Shown piece after piece: positions 33,898 through 41,584 of a stretch of DNA of 64,000 nt. Source of the DNA: JAWPMT01 sp965267435 (GTDB lineage Bacteria; Bacteroidota; Bacteroidia; Cytophagales; Cyclobacteriaceae); contig OZ253960.1 in NCBI GenBank assembly GCA_965267435.1, positions 3,782,001-3,846,000 of the forward strand, given 5' to 3'. Under the pieces are notes generated by a model. The model was not told the origin of the DNA. It did not search any database and was given only the letters and a program-made list of their open reading frames with translations. The translations under genes were made by a program, and so were the position numbers. Within the stretch, counting starts at the first letter, position 1; each line of letters opens with the position of its first letter.

Positions 33898-33978
33898 GCA
33901 AAAAATTCAGTGTGAGGGTCGTGTTGTTACACGAGAAAATGGGCTGATTAGTTATGTGGAAAGTGGGGGATCTTTTGG

Positions 33979-34132
33979 GAGTGGAGAGTTGAGGAGTGGA
34001 GAGGTGGAGAGGTTGAAGAGTGGAGAGGTGGAGGAGTTGAGGAGTGGAGAGGTGGAGAGGTGGAGAGGTGGAGAGGTGGAGAGGTGGAGAGGTGGAGAGG
34101 TGGAGAAGTTGAGGAGTGGAGAAGTAAACAAG
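33979..34132. repeat. Octamer array, left arm of cassette B, with 7 perfect tandem units
   Basis: A purine-rich array of 8-bp units of the form RGTKGAGR over about 150 bp. From 34051 to 34106 the unit GGTGGAGA is repeated seven times without a mismatch; units on either side vary (AGTGGAGA, AGTTGAGG). Such perfect runs are prone to slippage and are likely to differ between strains. It lies between the divergent AraC and four-helix-bundle genes. Confidence 0.85.
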
Positions 34133-34550
34133 TTTAGCGAATCTTCGGATTTCGGTAGTTTCGACAAATGAGCAAGTATGCATTTGAGAAACTCGAGGTT
34201 TGGCAAAAATCCAGGGTATTGGTCAAATCAATTTATCGATTGACCGCAACCTTCCCCGATGATGAAAGGTTTGGTTTGACTAGCCAGCTGAGACGTTCTG
34301 CAATTTCAGTGAGCAGCAACATTGCGGAGGGAAGCACGAGGAGTAGCAAGAGAGACAAAGCCCGTTTCTACGAAATTGCCTATGGGAGTTTGATCGAGCT
34401 TCTAAACCAACTGATCCTGGCAACCGACTTAGAGCTACTTACAACAGACGATCTTTGGCAGATCAGAGAAGAGATTGAAGAAGTCAGCCGTATGTTAAAT
34501 GCTCTTCACAAATCTGCACGGGACTGAATCCGCTAAACTTCTCCACCTCT
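34096..34550 (+). mobile_element. IVS-like cassette B: four-helix-bundle gene between inverted octamer arrays
   Basis: A perfect 15-bp inverted repeat (34096-34110, AGAGGTGGAGAAGTT, and 34536-34550) bounds a 440-bp segment with one gene. Orientation and spacing relative to the gene match cassette A: purine-rich array upstream of the coding strand, pyrimidine-rich array downstream. The mobile nature is inferred. Confidence 0.45.
34168..34527 (+). CDS. Four helix bundle protein (23S rRNA intervening-sequence family), copy B
   Basis: A 119-residue all-helical protein with the same landmarks as copy A: FEKLEVWQKSRVLVKSIYRL, FPDDERFGLTSQLRRSAISV, SSNIAEGSTR, RFYEIAYGSLIELLNQLILA and VSRMLNALHKSARD. 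The family includes S23 of rRNA intervening sequences and retroelement Avd proteins, which bind nucleic acid as pentamers. The two copies differ at roughly 30% of positions yet keep the same flanking architecture, so they are not a recent duplication. They more likely derive from a family present elsewhere in the genome. Confidence 0.9.
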   Translation: MSKYAFEKLEVWQKSRVLVKSIYRLTATFPDDERFGLTSQLRRSAISVSSNIAEGSTRSSKRDKARFYEIAYGSLIELLNQLILATDLELLTTDDLWQIREEIEEVSRMLNALHKSARD

Positions 34551-34578
34551 AAACTCCTCAACTCCAGAGCCCTCAACT
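34534..34578. repeat. Octamer array, right arm of cassette B
   Basis: A pyrimidine-rich array (TAAACTTC, TCCACCTC, TAAACTCC, TCAACTCC and so on) complementary to the end of the left arm. It starts 7 bp after the four-helix-bundle stop codon. Confidence 0.7.
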
Positions 34579-34597
34579 GACGGAGGTACTACCTATC

Positions 34598-34750
34598 CCT
34601 CTAGCCCGGATCGCAGCGGCAGCCGGCATGGGAATTTTTGAGTTCTGAATTTGGAATTAATGGCATCGTGTCGGGCCAATTCAGCGCTCAAACTTAAAAT
34701 CGGCGGGAGCCGGCGCGGCCGAGCTATAGCGAAGAGCCGGCATGCCAGTA
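34598..34750. repeat. GC-rich intergenic repeat remnants (REP-like)
   Basis: Segments with the look of dispersed intergenic repeats: AGCCCGGATCGCAGCGGCAG near 34602, and GAGCCGGC repeated directly at about 34709 and 34735 around a GCGGCCGAGCTATAGCGAA core. This is compositionally unlike the neighbouring genes. No coding potential. Confidence 0.4.
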
Positions 34751-34781
34751 GCTAGAAGCAGCGCAGTGGCTGCTCCAAAGT

Positions 34782-35663
34782 CTACTTCCTCAAAACGATC
34801 AGGTTGCCCACGAGAATCAGCAGAATCCCGATGAGGGCATAGGCGCGGAAAGCATAATCTTCCAGCAATACAGAGATGAACAGCGCGATGACGGGGATGA
34901 CGATCAACACATAGGCCGCCCGATCGGCGCCGATCCTGCCAATCAGCGTAAGATAGGAGCCGAATGCTGCAATGCTCCCAAAGAGCGACAGGTACAGCAG
35001 CGAGCCAATGTAGGGCGCAGTGAAATCAAAAGCCGGGGCGGTGCCCGACAGAAAGGCGATGAGACTCATGGCCACAGAACCGTAGATCATCCCGAAGGCA
35101 TTGGCCTGAAGCACGGGGATCCCCACCTGCTGATTGGCCGCGGAGGTGACATTGCCCAGGGAGGCGGAGACGACAGACAAGATACAGACCACGATACTGA
35201 AGATCGGCCAATGGTCATAGTCCAGCTGCTGAAGGTCCTGATAGAAAAGAGAAATGGTCCCCAGTAACCCGAGAACGGCACCAATGAAGACTTTGCTCTC
35301 CGTGCGGCGGCGAAGGAAAATGGTACCGAAAAGGATGTTGAAGAAAATGATCGTGGAGAAGGCAACCGCTACGAGTGCGCTCGTCAATACTTCCTCTGCG
35401 ATATAAACCAGCCAGTAGTTGAGGCCAAAGAGGAACACTCCTTGCATGACCATGCGGCCATGCTGTCGAAGGGTGAAGCTCATCCGCACACCGCGGATGG
35501 AGCAGTAGGTCAGCAGGATCAAACCTCCCAACAGAAACCTGTACACCACCGACCACAGGGGTGGCACTACGCCCAACTGGAACTTGATAACATACCACGT
35601 AGAACCCCAAATGAGTGCGGGCATCAGAAAAAGCAACACTTGGGAAGTACGCGAACTGGACAT
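34782..35663 (-). CDS. EamA/DMT family transporter
   Basis: A 293-residue protein with ten predicted membrane helices in two EamA repeats. The first begins FLMPALIWGSTWYVIKFQLGVVPPLWSVVYRFLLGG, with the EamA PALIWGSTW motif. The second begins near residue 150 (LGNVTSAANQQVGIPVLQANAFGMIYG). The segment LIGRIGADRAAYVLIVIPVIALFISVLLEDYAF is typical of the last helices. Members export or import small metabolites such as amino acids; the substrate is unknown. A repeat-rich gap separates it from cassette B. Confidence 0.9.
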   Translation of the reverse strand: MSSSRTSQVLLFLMPALIWGSTWYVIKFQLGVVPPLWSVVYRFLLGGLILLTYCSIRGVRMSFTLRQHGRMVMQGVFLFGLNYWLVYIAEEVLTSALVAVAFSTIIFFNILFGTIFLRRRTESKVFIGAVLGLLGTISLFYQDLQQLDYDHWPIFSIVVCILSVVSASLGNVTSAANQQVGIPVLQANAFGMIYGSVAMSLIAFLSGTAPAFDFTAPYIGSLLYLSLFGSIAAFGSYLTLIGRIGADRAAYVLIVIPVIALFISVLLEDYAFRAYALIGILLILVGNLIVLRK

Positions 35664-35838
35664 GTGCGAATCTACTCCCGAGAGGTAGAATAATGGAATC
35701 CGAAACTTGCGATTTCGAGAAAAATGTCAAAAAACGCATCGCTCGAATTTGCCCCGAATCCTGACAATCTTGGGTGAAAAAAGCTAAATTACCAGTCGCT
35801 TCTCTCTGCCCTGGAGTCTCGGACTCACACCACGAACA

Positions 35839-37131
35839 ATGTTGCAATCAGTACCTCTCATTACCGCCAGAGCTTCGGTCATTGGTGATTTAAGGCAGTA
35901 CGTAGCTAACCCACTGGACTATCTGGTCAGGAAGCAACGACTACACGGCGAGATCTACCGATACCGTGTGGCCAACCGCGAGCTCATCTCACTCAACAAT
36001 CCCGCCCACATCCAACACGTCTTGCAGGACAACTACAAGAACTATCACAAGAGCACAGCCTACAAGCGCCTTGGACTGCTGATAGGCAATGGACTGCTGA
36101 CGAGCGATGGCTCCTTTTGGCTGAAAAACCGGAGGCTGGCACAACCGCTCTTTCACAAGCAGCAGATCGAGGGCTACGCATCGACCATGCGGGAGGCGAC
36201 AGAATCGATGCTGGCAGAGTGGAAAAGGCAAAGCCACCTATCACTGGCAAGTGAGATGACAAGGCTCACGTTGGCCATCGCCAGCCGGGCCTTGCTGGGT
36301 ATAGACCTTCGCGATCGGGGAAGCATCATAGAAGAAAACCTCCCCATCCTGATGCGACAGGCGGTCAAGCGCATCGCCAGGCCGATGAATATCCCTCTAT
36401 GGTTTCCCACGAGCTCCAATCGCCAGTTTCGCAATGGCATCAGGAATCTGAAGGCACTCATCAAGGAACTGATCCACGAGAAGGAAGCGAAAAAAGGCGA
36501 CGATCTGCTGAGCCACCTGATGGAAGCCAGGGATGATGAAGGACACCACATGTCTGCACAGCAGCTGGAGGATGAGATCATGACCTTTTTCCTGGCCGGT
36601 CATGAGACCACGGCAGTGGCCACTTTCTGGGCGCTTTTTGAATTGGAATCCAATGACGCGGTAAAGGCAGATTTCCTGCAAGCGCTACGGGCAGGGGATG
36701 ACGAATACATACGAGCATTTATCAGTGAGGTCCTTCGCTACTACTCTCCCATTTGGGCGGTGAGTCGAGTAGCGATCGGCGATGATCAGATAGGAGAATA
36801 TGAGATCAGCAAAGGGAGCCGGGTCATCTTCAGCCCTTATGTCGTTCATCGACTTCCTGAATATTGGGAGGAGCCAGAGACCTTCAACCCCCGGCGGTTC
36901 CTCGATGGCGAGTTGAAGCACAAGTTTTCCTACTTCCCTTTTGGCGGAGGACCCAGAGTATGCATCGGCAACCATTTTGCACTGATGGAGCTGGAGATCA
37001 TCCTCAAGGGCGTTTATGAGCACGTGGAGCTGCAGCTCCTGGACAAGTCCTTTCCGGGCTTTGACTATTCACTCACCTTGCGGCCAGGATCGGATCGCAA
37101 AGCGACGGTCACGCTGCGGCCAGCTTTTTGA
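35839..37131 (+). CDS. Cytochrome P450
   Basis: A 430-residue soluble P450. The I-helix oxygen-activation motif is AGHETTA (about residue 254), the ExxR of helix K is in EVLRYY (about 296), and the heme ligand loop is FGGGPRVCIGNHFALME with the thiolate Cys near residue 376. The sequence follows the bacterial CYP class that resembles fatty-acid or terpene hydroxylases (CYP102/CYP4-like N-terminus NPLDYLVRKQRLHGEIYRYRVANRE). No ferredoxin partner is adjacent, so electrons come from elsewhere. Its 3' end overlaps the convergent threonine aldolase gene by 23 bp. Confidence 0.93.
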   Translation: MLQSVPLITARASVIGDLRQYVANPLDYLVRKQRLHGEIYRYRVANRELISLNNPAHIQHVLQDNYKNYHKSTAYKRLGLLIGNGLLTSDGSFWLKNRRLAQPLFHKQQIEGYASTMREATESMLAEWKRQSHLSLASEMTRLTLAIASRALLGIDLRDRGSIIEENLPILMRQAVKRIARPMNIPLWFPTSSNRQFRNGIRNLKALIKELIHEKEAKKGDDLLSHLMEARDDEGHHMSAQQLEDEIMTFFLAGHETTAVATFWALFELESNDAVKADFLQALRAGDDEYIRAFISEVLRYYSPIWAVSRVAIGDDQIGEYEISKGSRVIFSPYVVHRLPEYWEEPETFNPRRFLDGELKHKFSYFPFGGGPRVCIGNHFALMELEIILKGVYEHVELQLLDKSFPGFDYSLTLRPGSDRKATVTLRPAF

Positions 37132-38128
37132 AGACCCCCGCCAACTGGTCGAGGTGGTCGTCATTGAAGTCGAGGTGCGTGACAAACCGCACGAGACCCG
37201 GCCCGAAGCCTACGGCCAGCACATTGTGCTTCTTCAACTCCTCTAACAGCCACGCTTCCGTCTTGCCTTCCAGTGACAGGATGATGATATTGGTTCTAAC
37301 CGGGTAGACGTCTTTCACAAAAGGCAGCGCTGCCGCCATCTCCCCAATCTTTCGTGCTCGCTCGTGGTCCTCTGAGAGTCTGTCGACATGATTGTCCAGT
37401 GCATAGATGCACGCGGCAGCCAAGTAGCCGGCTTGTCGCATGCCCCCACCAAACACTTTGCGAATGCGCTTTGCTTGCTTGATGGCTTCTTTTGTGCCCA
37501 GCAACGCTGAGCCCACAGGCGCTCCAAGCCCCTTTGAGAAGCAAACTGAAATGGTGTCGAACAGAGCGCCATGGTCCTGTGCCTTTTCCCCAGTTTCGAC
37601 GATGGCATTGAAGAACCGGGCCCCGTCGAGGTGGAGTTTTAATCCTGCCTGTTGGCATTCCTGACGGATCGCAGTGATCTCTTGAAGATTGTAGTAGCTT
37701 CCCCCTCCTTTGTTCATGGTGTTCTCGAGAGACACGAGGCTCGTGCGAGGCAGATGAATGTCATCGGGATTGACGGCCGGAGCAATTTGCTCTGCTCGCA
37801 GCTTGCCGTCTACACCCTCCAGCAGCTTGGGCGAAAGCATGGAATTGTAGGCGAGACCTCCCCCCTCGTAGAGGTAAATATGGGAATGCTTATGGCAGAC
37901 CACTTCATCCTGAGGCTGTGTATTGACACGAAGGGCAATCTGGTTGGTCATGGTCCCCGAAGGGCAGTACAAGGCTGCTTCCTTGCCAAAGATGCCGGCT
38001 ACTTTTTCCTGTAGCGCATTGACGGTAGGATCCGCATCAAAGACGTCATCTCCCACTTCTGCATTCATCATCGCCTCCAGCATCTCCGGCGTGGGCCGGG
38101 TGATCGTGTCACTGCGTAAGTCTATCAT
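37109..38128 (-). CDS. ltaE: Low-specificity L-threonine aldolase
   Basis: A PLP enzyme of about 339 residues that splits threonine and allo-threonine to glycine and acetaldehyde. It starts MIDLRSDTITRPTPEMLEAM, the family's hallmark, followed by GDDVFDADPTVNALQEKVA. The Schiff-base Lys lies in CFSKGLGAPVGSALLG near residue 200, and HLDGARFFNA near 165 contains the PLP-binding Asp. The ATG at 38128 is preferred to the one at 38149 because it overlaps the TGA of the upstream gene (ATGA), which indicates coupling, and because the protein then begins at the conserved residues. Confidence 0.93.
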   Translation of the reverse strand: MIDLRSDTITRPTPEMLEAMMNAEVGDDVFDADPTVNALQEKVAGIFGKEAALYCPSGTMTNQIALRVNTQPQDEVVCHKHSHIYLYEGGGLAYNSMLSPKLLEGVDGKLRAEQIAPAVNPDDIHLPRTSLVSLENTMNKGGGSYYNLQEITAIRQECQQAGLKLHLDGARFFNAIVETGEKAQDHGALFDTISVCFSKGLGAPVGSALLGTKEAIKQAKRIRKVFGGGMRQAGYLAAACIYALDNHVDRLSEDHERARKIGEMAAALPFVKDVYPVRTNIIILSLEGKTEAWLLEELKKHNVLAVGFGPGLVRFVTHLDFNDDHLDQLAGVFKKLAAA

Positions 38129-39438
38129 GGTTTTGGGGTCATTATCCATTCATTGTGCCAAAAGTAATTCCATCTGGTCTGAGCGAGATCGACCTGAGGG
38201 TTCACGATCTGCTGATAAGGACTGCCATTGAGGCTTGTTTTGACGTGGGCATAGACTGCTACCTCTTGCCAGCCTTTTTCCAGGTAGATCTTTTCAAGTT
38301 TTTGGGCAAACTGCCAGGTCATGTCTGGGTAGCCCCGCACCTTGGTTGCCTGCTTTCGGGTAAGGTACTCCTGCGTGTCTACTACTTCCTGCTCCCCTGT
38401 AACGCCGTCGACCACCTTGAAGTAACCTGTGCCCGATTTTACACGAAGCATCATTCGCCAGCTCATCCGATGCCCCTCCTCCGTCCAGAAAACATCACCG
38501 GGTATCACCCAGTGGCGAAGTGGCAACAACACGTTGACCACCAGGAAAATGATCATTAGCACCGTCTTCCACTTGGGGAATTGGGCGGCCCTCTCCACTA
38601 CAGGCTCCCGATAGCGAAAGAATTTCGAACGAATACTATCTCCAGGATAGAACAAAGCCGACAAAAGCACCATCAGGTACGGAAAGATGCCAATCTGAAA
38701 GACGAAGGAATTGAAGGTGTTGAAGAAAATGGAACAGCCAAAACCGAGGGCCCGTGTGCGTCGCCTCGAGAGCAGAAACACGACGATGCCATCATAAAAG
38801 ATACCGCCGTAGGAGATCGCATACTGAAACCACCGCTGATCAAGTAGCGGTCCGATGACAGGATAGTGGCTCTTGCTAGTAAACCAAATGCCAATAGGCT
38901 CAGCCGCCAGCCAATCGGGATATACCTTGTTCACCGCTGCGAACAGATACACAATGATCACCTGCGCAATGAAGATCCAGATGTAGATAAAGGCACAGCG
39001 CGTCTCCTCAGAAGTGCGTCCATGCCGTACGTCGAGGGAATGTGCCTTACCCGCCGGGAGCAGGATCATAATGAAGCTCATCACCATCAGGAGATAGTAG
39101 TGATTGTTGTAGTGCGTTTTCTGCATCAGGTAGGTGCCTGTCCACAGAACAAAAAACAAGCCTGCCGACCATCGGTAATAAAACCCGAGGGCAATACCCA
39201 AAGCGGCCAGGCCCATCACCACATAGTAGATGTACATCCCATAACCTGGCAGGGGCTGAAGCCACTCAAAGCCAATGAAGGGAAAGGTCATCTGCGGATC
39301 AATAAAAGCCCGACGTACCCAGCCAGTGAATATGGCGCCCCAGCTTTCGGCAAGGGCGAGAAAACCGAATCCTATGCGAAAGAGGACGAGTCGGCTATTG
39401 TCCACTTCGCGTCCCAGGAAGTTTTGAAATTTTTCCAT
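38125..39438 (-). CDS. Vitamin K-dependent gamma-carboxylase homologue (HTTM domain protein)
   Basis: A 437-residue membrane protein. Residues about 10-290 form the HTTM membrane domain, with TGTYLMQKTHYNNHYYLL and VIIVYLFAAVNKVYPDWLA. The FNTFNSFVFQIGIFPYLMVL segment corresponds well to a conserved helix pair of the animal gamma-glutamyl carboxylase. The C-terminal 140 residues (LPLRHWVIPGDVFWTEEGHRM, then IVNPQVDLAQTRWNYFWHNEW) match the lumenal domain of that enzyme in order. By eye the position of the catalytic Lys of the animal enzyme (Lys218) is Gly here (GPLLDQRW), so carboxylation may be lost or altered. It is coupled by ATGA to threonine aldolase. The activity is unknown. Confidence 0.82.
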   Translation of the reverse strand: MEKFQNFLGREVDNSRLVLFRIGFGFLALAESWGAIFTGWVRRAFIDPQMTFPFIGFEWLQPLPGYGMYIYYVVMGLAALGIALGFYYRWSAGLFFVLWTGTYLMQKTHYNNHYYLLMVMSFIMILLPAGKAHSLDVRHGRTSEETRCAFIYIWIFIAQVIIVYLFAAVNKVYPDWLAAEPIGIWFTSKSHYPVIGPLLDQRWFQYAISYGGIFYDGIVVFLLSRRRTRALGFGCSIFFNTFNSFVFQIGIFPYLMVLLSALFYPGDSIRSKFFRYREPVVERAAQFPKWKTVLMIIFLVVNVLLPLRHWVIPGDVFWTEEGHRMSWRMMLRVKSGTGYFKVVDGVTGEQEVVDTQEYLTRKQATKVRGYPDMTWQFAQKLEKIYLEKGWQEVAVYAHVKTSLNGSPYQQIVNPQVDLAQTRWNYFWHNEWIMTPKP

Positions 39439-39489
39439 TGGATATGCGCGCGATGGGAATTTAAGATCGAATAGTGAAAGCGCCCAAAA

Positions 39490-39528
39490 ACAAAAAAGGG
39501 AACCTCCCAGTGGGAAGTACCCTTTTTA
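39490..39528 (-). ncRNA. Strong hairpin, possible terminator of a small RNA on the minus strand
   Basis: On the minus strand a stem of AAAAAGGG, one T, ACTTCCC, loop ACT, GGGAGGT, one T, CCCTTTTTT. It is followed by T-rich sequence, so it looks like a rho-independent terminator. Both neighbouring genes point away from it, so the transcript it would end must start within the 200 bp to its right. A small RNA is an inference; a leftover repeat is an alternative. Confidence 0.4.
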
Positions 39529-39710
39529 CTAAACCAATGTGTTTTACTAAAGAGAAATTACTTAGTACTACGACATCACTTGGGTAATGTTTCTTGGTTG
39601 GTTAAATATATGGAAGATTATTTTGCTAATTGTAAAAATGCCCTAACAGACTGCATTTATCTCATTCTGGAAAGCACCGTAGCAGGATGCAAAAGAATTT
39701 AGGATCGATC

Positions 39711-39718
39711 TATATTTG
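39711..39718 (+). promoter_or_regulatory. Probable -7 promoter element of the kds operon
   Basis: TATATTTG fits TAnnTTTG and lies 18 bp before the ATG at 39737. It also argues against the upstream TTG at 39716 as a start. Confidence 0.55.
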
Positions 39719-39736
39719 ATTTTCTCACTGCCGAAA

Positions 39737-40336
39737 ATGAAAGACAAAATAGCGGCCTTGCTGCAGCACGAGATCGATGCCATTCAAAAACTCCCAATCG
39801 ATGAGACTATCGTACGTGCCGTGAACCTACTACATGAGCACGTCCACAAGCGCAACGGGAAGATTGTCATCAGCGGCATGGGTAAGGCCGGTCAGATTGG
39901 CCAGACCATGGCCACTACGTTTTCATCTACGGGCAGTCCTGCGGTTTTCCTGCACCCCTCAGAGGCACAACATGGGGACCTCGGTCTACTCCAACGAAAC
40001 GATGTACTCCTGATCCTGTCAAACTCTGGAAAAACCACAGAAATCCACCTCCTGGTGGAACTAGTCAGGGGCTTGTATCCTGAACTGCCTATTGTCTGTA
40101 TAACGGGACATCCCGAAAACCAACTGGGAAGAGTCGCTTCGATCGCCCTGGGTATTGGCGAACCCGTAGAGATCTGTCCTCTTGGGCTAACACCAACGAC
40201 CAGCACGACAGTAATGACTGTACTCGGCGACATCCTCGTGGTCTTACTCATGGAGTCCATAGGGTTTACACGTGCGGATTATGCCAAGCGGCATCACAGC
40301 GGTTACCTGGGGCAAAAAAGTCGTGGTTATGAATAA
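39737..40336 (+). CDS. kdsD: D-arabinose 5-phosphate isomerase-like SIS protein (short KdsD, no CBS domains)
   Basis: A 199-residue SIS-domain isomerase making arabinose 5-phosphate from ribulose 5-phosphate, the first step to Kdo. The SIS signature is clear: KIVISGMGKAGQIGQTMATTFSSTGSPAVFLHPSEAQHGDLG, then LILSNSGKTTEIH and TTSTTVMTVLGD, and RADYAKRHHSGYLGQ at the end. Unlike Escherichia coli KdsD (about 330 residues), the two C-terminal CBS domains are absent. It overlaps kdsA by 8 bp. The ATG at 39737 was selected over a TTG lying inside the promoter element. Confidence 0.88.
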   Translation: MKDKIAALLQHEIDAIQKLPIDETIVRAVNLLHEHVHKRNGKIVISGMGKAGQIGQTMATTFSSTGSPAVFLHPSEAQHGDLGLLQRNDVLLILSNSGKTTEIHLLVELVRGLYPELPIVCITGHPENQLGRVASIALGIGEPVEICPLGLTPTTSTTVMTVLGDILVVLLMESIGFTRADYAKRHHSGYLGQKSRGYE

Positions 40337-41108
40337 ACTATTTCTCATAGCAGGTCCGTGCGTCATCGAGAACGATGAAGAGCCCTTTGCTATAGGTGAG
40401 GCGGTATCACGTCTTTGCGAGCAGATGGATATCGACTATATCTTCAAGGCATCTTATAAGAAAGCCAATCGTACAAGCCTCGGCAGCTTTACCGGCATAG
40501 GCGATGACGAGGCTCTTCAAATCGTTCGTGACGTAGGTAAACAGATCGGACGAGAGACACTCACGGACATTCATGAGCCAACCGATGCCGATCGAGCTGC
40601 GAAATATGTGGATTGCCTGCAGATACCGGCCTTTCTGTGCCGACAGACAGACCTTCTGCTGGCAGCCGGAAGGACTGGTAAGAAAGTAAATATCAAAAAA
40701 GGTCAGTTCGTCTCACCGGAGGCGATGAAATTCCCCCTTGAAAAGGTGCAATCCACGGGCAATGACAATGTCTGGCTCTGTGAGCGAGGGTTTGCCTTCG
40801 GCTACGAAAACCTGATCGTGGATGCTACCTCCATAGCCCGCATGAAAGCCCTGGGGGCGCCAGTGGTGATGGACTGCACGCACTCCCTACAACAACCCAA
40901 TAAATCCGATGGGGTCAGTGGCGGAAATCCCGATATGATTGAAACGGTCGCGCTCTCTGCGGTGGCTACCGGGGCCGATGGACTCTTCATCGAGGTGCAT
41001 CCCGACCCCTCACGGGCATTGAGTGATGGTCAATCCATGCTTCCCCTGGCACAACTGGAAGGTATTCTGGAAAAGGTGGTGAAAGTTCACAGAACGCTCC
41101 ATGAATAA
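40329..41108 (+). CDS. kdsA: 2-dehydro-3-deoxyphosphooctonate aldolase (Kdo-8-phosphate synthase)
   Basis: A 259-residue enzyme that condenses arabinose 5-phosphate with phosphoenolpyruvate. It carries the DAHP/Kdo8P synthase landmarks: FLIAGPCVIEN at the start, FKASYKKANRTSLGSF (residues about 37-52), TDIHEPTDADRAAKYVDCLQIPAFLCRQTDLL, NIKKGQFVSPEAM and the final GADGLFIEVHPDPSRALSDGQSML. The start at 40329 overlaps kdsD by 8 bp and its end overlaps kdsC by 8 bp, a coupled operon. It acts in the cytoplasm in LPS core synthesis. Confidence 0.96.
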   Translation: MNKLFLIAGPCVIENDEEPFAIGEAVSRLCEQMDIDYIFKASYKKANRTSLGSFTGIGDDEALQIVRDVGKQIGRETLTDIHEPTDADRAAKYVDCLQIPAFLCRQTDLLLAAGRTGKKVNIKKGQFVSPEAMKFPLEKVQSTGNDNVWLCERGFAFGYENLIVDATSIARMKALGAPVVMDCTHSLQQPNKSDGVSGGNPDMIETVALSAVATGADGLFIEVHPDPSRALSDGQSMLPLAQLEGILEKVVKVHRTLHE

Positions 41109-41571
41109 TCAAATCAAGCTTCTGCTACTCGATGTGGACGGAGTCCTCACCGATGGCGGTATATACGTCAACGAGGATGGTAGCGAATTTCGCAGGTTCA
41201 ATGCCAAAGACGGTATGGGCATTACCAGAGCAAGGAAAGCAGGATTTGAAGTGGGGTTCATCAGCCACAGTCACCTTCCGGGTGTGATTCAGCATCGGGC
41301 CAAGGTCCTCGGCATCAATTGGGTGTATGTAGGCAAGACGCCTAAGTTGGAGGTCCTGAAGCAATGGATGGCAGAAAACAACTGGCAGGCCAATGAAATC
41401 GCCTTCATCGGCGATGATGTGAACGACATCGAAATGCTCCAGGAGGTTGGCATGTCCGCGTGCCCCAGGGATGCCATCGATCGTGTGAAAGAGGCTTGCG
41501 ACCACATCCTATCGAAGGATGGTGGTCAAGGCGCCGTTCGGGAGTTCATCGATCGGTTTCTGCTAGCCTGA
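41101..41571 (+). CDS. kdsC: 3-deoxy-D-manno-octulosonate 8-phosphate phosphatase
   Basis: A 156-residue HAD phosphatase of the small tetrameric C0 type. Motif I is LLLDVDGVLTDGGIYV (residues 7-22), motif II is GFISHSH, motif III/IV is EIAFIGDDVNDIEML near residue 99, and the conserved tail SKDGGQGAVREFIDR identifies KdsC. It removes phosphate from Kdo-8-phosphate, completing the three-gene path kdsD-kdsA-kdsC. It converges on the aminotransferase gene with 13 bp between the stops. Confidence 0.95.
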   Translation: MNNQIKLLLLDVDGVLTDGGIYVNEDGSEFRRFNAKDGMGITRARKAGFEVGFISHSHLPGVIQHRAKVLGINWVYVGKTPKLEVLKQWMAENNWQANEIAFIGDDVNDIEMLQEVGMSACPRDAIDRVKEACDHILSKDGGQGAVREFIDRFLLA

Positions 41572-41584
41572 TCGTACCCCGCCG

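Larger units (their letters stand above)
39439..39736. other. Divergent intergenic region between the carboxylase homologue and kdsD
   Basis: Nearly 300 bp, AT-rich. It holds a long hairpin (39490-39528), a repeated TTTTACTAAA segment just beside it, and a TATATTTG promoter element near kdsD (39711-39718). It contains no gene that I can support. Confidence 0.5.

Noticed and set aside
34051..34106. CRISPR array
   Set aside because: The units are 8 bp, directly adjacent without spacers, and there are no cas genes.
33806..34171. Plus-strand open frame encoding Gly/Glu/Val/Arg repeats
   Set aside because: It is the translation of the octamer array and the start of the AraC antisense strand; repeats of 8 bp happen to stay open but have no start signal or conserved ends.
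30690..34578. Diversity-generating retroelement
   Set aside because: The four-helix-bundle proteins resemble Avd, but no reverse transcriptase, template repeat or variable C-type lectin gene is present.
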